A stretch of 64,000 nt of DNA from Cryptomeria japonica (Eukaryota > Streptophyta > Pinopsida > Cupressales > Cupressaceae), in assembly GCF_030272615.1 (NCBI RefSeq), contig NC_081414.1, positions 338,130,502 to 338,194,501 of the forward strand, written 5' to 3'. The first letter of the stretch is position 1. Each line of letters opens with the position of its first letter. Positions 1 to 8,119 of this stretch are shown piece by piece. The position numbers were made by a program, and so were the translations under genes. The notes beneath the pieces are model-generated. The model worked only from the letters and a program-made list of their open reading frames with translations, made no database searches and was not told where the DNA came from.

Positions 1-819
1 AAAGAGGAAACTGGAAAAGAGGGCAATGAAATGGAAATGGACAAGTCAGAGGGTGAGGACAACTGGAAAGATGAGGATGTGGGTGCAGAGCATGAAGAAG
101 GTGAGAACGAGTCCGACAATGATAGCCCAATTCATAGTGCTAGCCCTAGCAATGACAACAACCAACCTATGGTGGATGTGGATGACAAGGATAATGAGGA
201 AAAATATTTGAATTCTGAGAGGGAGAAGAACAAGGAACCTGAGAAGGATATGGAAAAGGATAGTTTGAGTGAGGAAAAGGAAAGTGCTGGAGAAGAGTTA
301 TTCTTGGATAACCTTAAAAAACTCACTAAGGCCAGATTGGGTTATGACAAATGGACATATGAACTTTTGAAGAACCTGGAGAAAAATGGGAAATAGATGG
401 ATGAAAAAAGGAAGGAATATGATAGGGATTAGAAGCAGTGCAAGAAGGAAATGAAGGAGAAAGTTAATAAAATGGCTGCTTAGATTAACTTGTTGGAAGA
501 AGGAAAAGTGGCGATGAAAAACCTGCTGGGTATTATCCTGAATATCTTGTCTGCTGTCACAAAAAACCTTGAGGATATTTCTAAGGTCCTATATGATTCT
601 AGCTCTCCCAAACTAGTGGTGGACCTCAACATGGATGAAGATGCTATCGAGATTGGAAGTGGTGAAGCTACACCGGGTGGAGCTGGAAAGATTACCAGAG
701 CGAGTGTTAAGAAAGCTGCTGTTGCATCTGCTAAGGAGATCCCTAACCTTAGGGAAAATATCAAAGACCTATATGGGATTAGAAAAAACTTGGCTAATGC
801 CCTAAAAAATATTAATTAA
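1..819 (+). pseudogene. C-terminal part of a LINE third ORF (ORF3-like), cut by window edge
   Basis: One frame is readable from the first base to a TAA at 817-819, with in-frame stops near 394, 430 and 481 but no frameshift. The product is very hydrophilic: an acidic Glu/Asp/Asn/Ser-rich first part, a Lys/Glu-rich stretch likely to form coiled coil, then a more ordered tail. This layout and the following T-rich 3' region match the C-terminal half of the third ORF of the LINE at 57950-59811, although the two are not near-identical. It therefore looks like a second LINE subfamily with the same extra ORF. Function is unknown. The start lies outside the window, so neither length nor insertion site on that side can be judged. 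Confidence 0.6.
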
Positions 820-1010
820 TTCATTTTGTCGAGTCTGGCTAGATTTTGCTGGTTTTCTTGGGGCTTTAGCTGGTTTTCTCTAGTTTTTTGGCTGGCTTTT
901 CTTGGGTTTGTTCCTACTGGTTGCTTAATGATTTTATCTTGTAAGGTCCTTTTGTAAAGTGTTTTGGGGTCCCTTCGAAACCTTTTTTTACCTTAATAAA
1001 AAACAAAATA
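820..1010 (+). mobile_element. LINE 3' UTR and A-rich tail
   Basis: The stretch after the ORF stop is T/G-rich with repeated TGGTTTTCT words. It ends with a GGGGTCCC...GAAACC motif, then a T-run and AATAAAAAAC. The LINE 3' end near 59960-59996 has the same arrangement (GGGTCCTGAAAACC, T-run, AATTAATC). A shared 3' tail that ends in an A-rich tract is usual for plant L1-type LINEs, where it is used for target-primed reverse transcription. Confidence 0.6.
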
Positions 1011-1014
1011 GAGC

Positions 1015-1452
1015 AGTGTAAGATTATACATTATGTGCCTAATCGGAGTTGTATTTTGGCATTTATAGCTGCTATCTGTTAGTTCAAACATTTTAATTAT
1101 CTTTGTAATCATTTGTAAGCTAGTGAGCTTTCTGGATTGTAGCCCTTTTTGTAATTTGAGTAGTGAGCTCTAGATAGTATGTCTGAATGTATGTGCATTC
1201 CCCTTATGCAATATTTCTATACTTTTGACAGAGTATATTAATATTGTGGTTCTCAATCCCATCGTGGTTTTTCCCTTAATTGGGTTTTCCATGTATAAAT
1301 ATGGTGTTATGGTGTTGTGGATACTTTCTTTATGTGTTTGCATCTTTATTTTGTTTATTTTTATTAGATGGTTGAAGATTCAAATTAATAATGTTAAAGA
1401 TTGTAGAACACTGATTCAACCCCCCTCTCAGTGTTCCTTGATTCCAATAGAT
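1015..1452 (+). mobile_element. 3' part of a Copia-type LTR (plus orientation)
   Basis: The block GGTTTTTCCC...GGGTTTTCCATGTATAAAT at about 1266-1300, followed by ACTGATTCAACCCCCCTCTC near 1411-1430, is the reverse complement of the signature seen in the LTRs at 15953-17008 and 18349-19636. It represents the downstream half of such an LTR. The left boundary is unclear and abuts the LINE tail. I could not find an initiator-Met type primer site after it. Confidence 0.5.
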
Positions 1453-2358
1453 AGACACTCTTTAAGACATACTATAGACACCATTTTTAGAAGACTGGAT
1501 AAAAAAGAAGATGAAAATGAAGAGTTATATGCACAAATTAGAGAATGAAAGAAATACATTGGTCAATTGATGGGGCCAACAGACTCAAGTGCTCCATCAA
1601 CTATCCTATAGTCTACACTTATGCATGGTATTGCATCTTTAAGTAGTGATTCTTTGATTGCAATTTCACTCACTTGGAGGCAAGATATATAAAGAAAAGG
1701 AGAGGAAGTGATCTATAAGGTGATTGGATTGTATCATGACATCCAAGACCATCTAATAGTGTTACATGGGATGTTGATAAACAAAGGAAAGGGAGGCCAA
1801 ATCATAGAAGGCACAATCCTCATGTGGGATGATTACCTTCCAATCCTTTGCATCATTAAGAACACTAATTAAAAGGTATTTATTAAAAAGGGAGATCTTG
1901 ATGATGATGAAAATAAAGGAACAATTTTTGAATGGATTAGATCCATCAAGATGGTGATTAAGGAGTACGATAAGTAAAAAGAAAGGGTGATTGAATAAAT
2001 CAATGGAGCAAACACCTTGATCACTTGAGTAGAAGAATCCATCAAAGGTCTCCCATGTACGTTGTTAGATGACAAGATGAAGATTCATAATGTTCAACAC
2101 ATAGCGAAAGAACTTAAAGATAAAATTCATAAATATTGATCTCTAGATTATATAGAAAAAATGGTTCTAATGAAGCAAAAAATCCAAATTATGCAGGCCA
2201 AGGTTCCACAATTTGAAGATAAGAATACAAAGGTGAAAGCCTTTGTCAAAAATTTGGTTGTAAAATCAAAATACACAAAGACACTAGATGTTGAGGAGAT
2301 GCATAAAATGGTAAACATATTCAATCAAGAGTTTCCTAAAGAAGTAGCACATTTGTAG
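1453..2358 (+). pseudogene. Decayed unrecognised ORF following a Copia-type LTR
   Basis: Translation downstream of the LTR remnant gives several hydrophilic, Lys/Glu-rich pieces (about 1480-1548, 1750-1980 and 2161-2358) separated by stops. The last piece is a 65-residue ORF ending at 2358. Composition suggests a helical or coiled-coil protein. There is no zinc knuckle, protease, RT or integrase motif. Position inside an LTR element suggests a leader or captured ORF, but this is inference from context only. Confidence 0.3.
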
Positions 2359-4509
2359 AGATAATAAACATCCATGTTTTACATAGATAGAAACAATAAA
2401 TAAAGAGCGATTACTGATAGGCATTTTTCAATAGTGTTTTAATAGTTTTTTTGTAAACTTCGGCTAACTCCACCAGCCATGTGGGTTGAAGATGTAGTAG
2501 AAAAGACATTTTGATCTATTTTCCCATGCCCAAAATAATGCAATAATTTTCAGTAAAGTGGAGCAAAGTTTGGAAAATATTTACCCACATTTTTGAAGGG
2601 AAACTCATCATAAATGAATTTGTAGTTCACTGGAAATAAAAAATGCATTAAAAGATCTTATTTTATTTAGATACGACAACCCAAATTAGTCATCTACCCT
2701 TGGAATGAGTCTTAGATGCAATTTGACTGACTTTTAGAGTAGTTTTAGGTCGTTAATTTTCAATTTTCAATAAACTTTGATCCCTAATTTTTCCCAGAAA
2801 CCCTAGCTTCGGGTGTGCAAATTGAGATTTGTAATGGGTATATAAACCCTTCATTTTTTCTTAGAACGGGTTATATTTTTAATGAAAATGTTATTTTGAA
2901 GTTTTTATAAAATTTTGGTGTGTAAAGTTTTGCTAGACTTGTTAAATTTGAATGAATAAAGTTCAAATTTCAGCATTTCCAATTTTTGTTAATGATTCAA
3001 AAAGATTTGTAAGTTGGTATTGTTGATCATCTAATGGTTTAATTTAAAAGGATGACTTGATTAGATTATATTTTGGAGAGCTCATGAGGACCATATAGTT
3101 GGATGAATTCTAAAAAAATTGTCAATTAATTTGCTCTTTTGATGATTGCATCATGATTTCATGAATTGGATTGATTTGATTTATGCTCATGTGATTTCTT
3201 TTGATCTATTCTAAATATTATATGCAATATACCATCTGATGATTAACATTGTCCAATAGTTTAATTGCAAGTTCATTTGTTTATTTCTTAAATCCCTTCA
3301 ATTTTTTTTTAATAATCTTGAGTAGAGTAGAAAGTTAGATAGATTTGTTATCACTTTTTTTTATGTAGATTTTTAAATTAAAAAATACCAAAAAGATAAT
3401 CAATATTGTGAGAAGATTGTGAAGTCTCATTCCATGATTTCCAATTTGAAGTGTTAAAATACCAATGACCACCTTGGACACAATCATATTCAATCCCACT
3501 GATTTTCCCTACATGGATAAGAACTAGCCTTTTGTAATCTTGAAGTAACTTCACTTTTCAAGATAAGATATCCTTTTTGGGTCTCCTTTCATTGTTCATG
3601 CTAACAGTGTAGTCAATAGTTATATTAACATGAGTCCATACATGTGTGTTCAATGATACAATGGAGTGATCTTAAGTTTTATTTCATTTTTATAATATTT
3701 TTAGGCATTGCATGGTTGTTTCCAATGTATATATTGCTATTTTTTATGAGATATTTTGAGTATTGTATATATTGTACCAATTTAATGCCACTAATTTTTA
3801 GGGATTTTATTTATTACCACTATTATTAAATATATTCAATTATCAGATTACAATTTTTAAGAAAAAAATTATGAACTATGCTATTTGTGAAAGGGGACAA
3901 CCATTGAAGCTATATAAAATAATTGTTTGTGCTACTATATGACTATTTTGTATGAGGTTTGGGATAATTTTTTTGTTGTTGTAACTTTATTGGACACCTT
4001 GTATACATGCTAAACTTGGTTAGAACCCATACTTGGGTTCTAGCCTATACCATGATGATAGGATCTAATAGAACGCAAGGGACTTATCATATACTCTTTT
4101 GGAGATTAGAGTGGCATAACAAAACAATTATCATAAATGCATTAAGAAGCACTAGATCTTATGGGAGTTTGTGGATCACTAGCATATGAATAGATTGTTG
4201 TCTTCACTACTTGATCCAAGCTGAACATGAAAAGGTACATGATATAAATTACATGGGTATTATAGTAGAATTCATGATATTGACATTAAGACACTTGGAC
4301 ATTAGATTTTGCATAGGATTCTTTGGCTGAAGATGCATCATCTAATAGGCAAAAGATTTGGGCTTTATGAACATTACATTATGATTCATCTCATTAACAC
4401 AAAGATACTTAAGCATGACAATTTTTATTTCTTAAGGAGAAGAAATATTGGGGAGGGAGGATTTGACATTGTCCCCTTTCCTAAAAAAATGATTAAAAAC
4501 TTATTTCTT
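2359..4509. other. AT-rich stretch without recognisable gene
   Basis: About 2.1 kb of strongly AT-rich DNA. The ORFs present are short, low-complexity and without motifs. I see no LTR ends, hairpins or RNA genes that I can support. It is probably old decayed repeat sequence. Confidence 0.5.
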
Positions 4510-4514
4510 AGGGA

Positions 4515-4910
4515 GACATAGAGATAGAGGGTTAGGACTACCACCTGACTCATGCAAGGGAGAGATTATAAATAAAAAAATCAAGATTGTGGCTTGAGTC
4601 ATGCTCAAGAGTTGTTAGAGACCAAGGTTCTAAGTTATTGCTTGATGTATGCTAAGAATTTTCCAGAGGTCAAGGATCAATGTTTTTACCCAACACATGC
4701 TAGGAACAAGGAGACATCATAAATTGAAGGATGAGACAATCACCTGACTCATATTAGGAAGATATATAAAATTATAGATTGGGACTATGAATTGACTCAT
4801 TCCTAAGATTTGTTAAAGACTGGGTATTAGAGTTGTTACTTGATGAATGCAATGAGCTATTAAGGAATGAGGTTTGGATATACCACCCCACCCATGCCAA
4901 GTCAAAAAGA
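4515..4910 (+). repeat. Degenerate ~48 bp tandem repeat, about 8 units
   Basis: A GACTCATGC-like word recurs near 4547, 4596, 4644, 4693, 4746, 4794, 4842 and 4889. The spacing is a steady 47-53 bases, and each copy is followed by an AAG/AGG-rich stretch. Units are only moderately similar (for example CTGACTCATGC, TTGAGTCATGC, TTGATGTATGC), so this is an old minisatellite. An antisense ORF across it (4772-5086) is not considered real. Confidence 0.65.
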
Positions 4911-5414
4911 GGGAGAAACTTTGAATCTTTGCCAATAAAGTCTATAAGGCCTATAAGATTGACATGAGATGTAATGTACAAAAGACACACCAAGGTTAAC
5001 TTTTGATGTATCATGTAGAATTCAAATTTGGGACTTGGTGTCAAGTTGGGTTTAGGTCGACTATTTTGATATTTTGGGGGTAACATATAAACTAGGAAAA
5101 TATTTCAATTGTAATGATCCATGTTATTCCATTCTATTTTCTAGACAATTTATTTTCAAGTCTTTGATATGGACAAAAACCTATAGGAGATTATGATTAA
5201 TGGATTAAAAACCATTGGTTTCTATTATTAGAGGACATAACCCTTTGGTTTTTGAGGGAACTATCACTTAAGGAGTGCATTGAAGCTTTAAGGTTTATAG
5301 TGTATTAGTTTAATCTTTCAATGAGTATATCATTTGTTTTAAATTTGTAATTGTTGTTTTCTACCATCATATGCCTATCATAACAAACTCCTATTTGTTG
5401 TGGGGATAAAAAAT
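4911..5414. other. AT-rich stretch, nothing recognised
   Basis: The sequence between the 48-bp repeat and the next element shows no supported ORF or repeat boundary. It is simply the left flank of the Ty3/gypsy insertion at 5420. Confidence 0.5.
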
Positions 5415-5419
5415 ATATC
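5415..5419. repeat. Target site duplication ATATC (left copy)
   Basis: ATATC lies directly before the TG start of the 5' LTR. The same five bases follow the CA end of the 3' LTR at 13358-13362. A perfect 5-bp duplication is the expected integrase footprint and confirms the element limits. Confidence 0.9.
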
Positions 5420-5585
5420 TGTAGCGTCCTAAAATTGTGACACTTGCAATTTCGACCGCATTTCGGTCTTCACGATGGCAACGCAACACACAACCTGAAT
5501 GGAGACCCTGAAACCTGATTATGACACTGAAAACTGCATTTTTCAAGCACCCTGGCCTGAACCTCCTTGCACCCTGCTGTCCCGG

Positions 5586-5722
5586 GAGGTGGGACCAGAG
5601 CGCCCAACGCCCTGGTCCTTCAGGACCAGGGCGCCCAGCGCCCTGGTCCCCCAGGACCATGGCGCTCAGCGCCCTAGTCCCCCAGGACCATGGCGCCCAA
5701 CGCCCTGGTCCCTGGGTCCTAT
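5586..5722 (+). repeat. GC-rich palindromic tandem repeat in LTR U3
   Basis: About four units of roughly 31-33 bp, each built from CGCCCTGGTCC and GGACCATGGCGCC. Because each unit contains an inverted pair (for example CCCTGGTCC against GGACCAGGG), the block can form a strong hairpin. It is far richer in G+C than the surrounding DNA. The same block is present in the 3' LTR at 12228-12362. It lies upstream of the TATA box, so an enhancer or methylation target is plausible but unproven. Confidence 0.75.
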
Positions 5723-5834
5723 TTTGGGCCTGGTCTCCTTTGGACTTCGGGTCTTTTTGTTTGCAATTTGGAAAATAAACTTTCCTGGTTGGCCTAAGGT
5801 TGGGAAAATCAGTCTATCAGCCCTAATTGACAAG

Positions 5835-5843
5835 TATATAAAC
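5835..5843 (+). promoter_or_regulatory. Probable LTR TATA box
   Basis: TATATAAAC is conserved in both LTRs (the 3' copy is at 12477-12485) and is followed by a CT-rich stretch typical of a plant transcription start. It is the best candidate for the element's promoter and places U3 at roughly 5420-5865. Confidence 0.6.
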
Positions 5844-6717
5844 TACATTTTCCTCTTTCATTCGACATGATGATGGAAAAAGCGTGGAAACTATACTCAA
5901 GCATTCAAGCATTCAAGCATTCCTTCAAGCAATTGATCATTTCAAGTCTGCATTCAAGGCTAAGTGTTGCATTCAAGACAAGGATTCAACCATTGAAGAG
6001 GAGATCACTTACAACATACTACTACAACATACAACATACAACATCTATACCTTCGCACATAAGGATACAAACATCCTTACAACAAGGTATTAGTACTTGT
6101 TTTACATTACAGACATTTACATTTACATCACTTGCTCATTTCTTGGTTAATTCCAAAACCGGGGTTTGACCTAATGGCAAACCCCTAATCCCTAACCCCC
6201 CAATCATCTTCACTTTGCTATGTGTAGGTTGCAGGTACACGGCTGAAATTGAAGATCTGGAATCCTTGTGCAGAGACGAACAGATCCCCCTTCGTTTCGC
6301 GGATTTTTCAGAGGACCGTGGCGCTCGGGCGCCATCATCCTGGCAACTTTCGCTCAAATTTGCAGGACAGCGCCGTATCAACATTTTACTACTAATTCCA
6401 GGTCCGCAGCTTCACATTGTATTCCTATCTCAGTTTATAAGCGAATCTTTCTCACTTTCTATGCATTCCTAGCTTAATTCTTCTATCAACATTCTTTACA
6501 AAAGAGGGTAGCCTTGCTTTCTTAACCCTTGAAACTCATTTAGCATCCAATCTTGCATTGTGTGGGATTGGATCTTGTGGGTTTCAACCCCTCTTTTGAA
6601 TGTAAAGTCTCTCCCCTAAGTGAAAACCATCAACCCTAGTGAATCTCCCTTCTCTCTCCTTGGAGTTGGAAGAGGGAAAGCAACTAGGGTTCGATCCCGA
6701 TTTTCCGCTTTACATTT

Positions 6718-6735
6718 TGGTGAACCCGACGTGAA
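6718..6735 (+). other. Primer binding site complementary to tRNA-Trp
   Basis: TGGTGAACCCGACGTGAA starts three bases after the 5' LTR. It is the exact complement of the last 18 bases, including CCA, of plant cytosolic tRNA-Trp(CCA) as I remember that sequence. Minus-strand DNA synthesis would start here. Confidence 0.75.
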
Positions 6736-7888
6736 CATCCTTTCTAATTTTTCATGCTTAGATTTGAAAAAAATTGATTACATTTCCATGTTTGATCTTT
6801 TGCAAAATTTTAGAGGTGATTGCATAAAAACCCTAAAATTTCTTTTTAGAAATTAAACTTGTGAAATATTTAATTGTTAATGCTTGTTTCAGATCTACCC
6901 TTCTATTACAAATTATCAATTCATATTTGTGCTTTGATTTTGAAAATTAAGTGGTTAAGTGTCAAAACCCTAATTTTTGAAACCTTCTTGATTCAACCTT
7001 TGACTGATAATTTCACTGATCAAAACATCTCCAAATCAGCTGTAACTTTGGATTCCGCAATAAAATCACAATATCTTTCATCCCTGAAAATTTGGAAAAA
7101 AGTTGTGAGGACTGTGTGCACTCCGAACGCCATCGTCCCTGACATTTTTTCTGAAATTTCGGGAGCGAGATCTTACTGTATTTTCCTGCTAAAATCTAGA
7201 ATTTTGGCTGACTTTATCAATTTTAACACCTTCAAAATTACAGTCAAAGTTGGTCTTGTGATTGCTTGGATTAAGGCTTTTAAACATTCAAAAATCATTG
7301 AAACTGAAATTTTGTGTCAAAATTGTGTTCTTACTGTCCTAAATCTGAAAAGTGTGTTTGCATTCATTTGAAATTTCAGTGCTTTATTCAAATTCTTACA
7401 ATTTGTGACTTTTGAAATTAAGTGCTTAATTACAACAACTTTAATTTCCGCTTTCAAAATTGAATTTTGCGTGAAATTGAGTCAATTTTTAAATTTCAAA
7501 ACTTGCATTGCTTTTGACATTCCCTCTAAAATCATAAAATTCAAAATTTCTGTTTCCCTCTCTTTTTCAAAATTCAAATTTTGCATTTTTCGACAATCTT
7601 GGTAGGGTTCAATTTTGAGATTGCAACTTTAATTTGGCCTACCTATAGATCGTAAAATCACTCAATTTTTTCAGATTAGCTTTAAAATCATCATACCTTT
7701 CATCCCTGCAAATTTCGAAAAAAGTTGCAAGGACCGTGTTGCACTCCGAGCGCCACGGTCCCGGACATTTTTTCCGAAATTTTAGGAGACTGTCGTGATT
7801 GCATTTAACAGCTTAAATCCAGAAGATTGGCTGATTTTACTGAAAATTGCTACCTCTAAAATCAAAATCTTTTCTCCCTCTCTAGTGC
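6736..7888 (+). other. Long untranslated leader with an internal duplication
   Basis: About 1.15 kb separates the primer site from the first gag ATG. A ~170-bp segment at about 7055-7225 recurs at about 7668-7845. Shared landmarks are CTTTCATCCCTG, GGAAAAAAGTTG or CGAAAAAAGTTG, a GAGGAC/AAGGACCGTG box, CACTCCGA, CGCCA, GGTCC/CGTCC and GACATTTTTTC. The 165-residue ORF at 6874-7371 covers only one copy and has no motif, so I treat the region as noncoding leader. Confidence 0.6.
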
Positions 7889-8116
7889 ATGAGTTTTACA
7901 ACAATAAGTCCTACTTACACTATTCCCGTTAGACGAAGCCGTAGAATTAAGTCTTTCCGAGGTTTAATTACCGAGGAGATGGAACCTAATTTGAATAGCC
8001 TTTTTAACGAGGACATGGGTAATTCCTCTAATCCTCCTAATGATGAAGAAGCTCTCCATGAGGTTTCTGTAGAACAACTTTCGAAATTGGATAACCAATT
8101 TGATGATTTTCATTAA
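7889..8116 (+). pseudogene. N-terminal segment of Gag, separated by one TAA
   Basis: This 75-codon ORF is in the same frame as the main gag ORF. It ends in a single TAA at 8114-8116, probably a CAA-to-TAA change, after which the frame continues without a gap. Its Arg-rich start (VRRSRRIKSF) and acidic middle fit a Gag N-terminus. The ancestral Gag therefore probably started at 7889, with the present ORF starting at 8120. Confidence 0.6.
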
Positions 8117-8119
8117 TGG

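Larger units (their letters stand above)
5420..6714 (+). repeat. 5' LTR of the gag-only element
   Basis: The LTR runs from TGTAGCGTCC to CGCTTTACA (1,295 bp). Its copy at 12072-13357 is colinear throughout; the clearest difference is a short indel near 5474-5490. The LTR contains a GC-rich repeat block in U3, a TATA box at 5835, and CA-rich downstream sequence with repeated CATTCAAG words. ORFs predicted in it are proline-rich reading of the GC block on both strands and are not genes. Confidence 0.9.

Noticed and set aside
4250-4521. Possible Copia RNase H-like words in the ORF at 4309-4521
   Set aside because: Only a vague resemblance (HDNFYFLRRR) with no catalytic motif; not enough to support a call.
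4772-5086. 104-residue antisense ORF
   Set aside because: Runs through the 48-bp tandem repeat; no domain or plausible start context.
5391-5870. Overlapping Pro/Gly-rich ORFs on both strands in the LTR (and again at 12081-12512)
   Set aside because: They are translations of the GC-rich palindromic repeat. Open frames on both strands and in two phases reflect base composition, not coding.
6685-6705. GGGTTCGATCCCG resembles a tRNA B box
   Set aside because: No matching A box, cloverleaf or anticodon arm around it, and it is part of an LTR end present twice.
6874-7371. 165-residue ORF in the leader of the gag-only element
   Set aside because: No motif and AT-driven composition. It covers one half of a noncoding leader duplication whose other half is not open.
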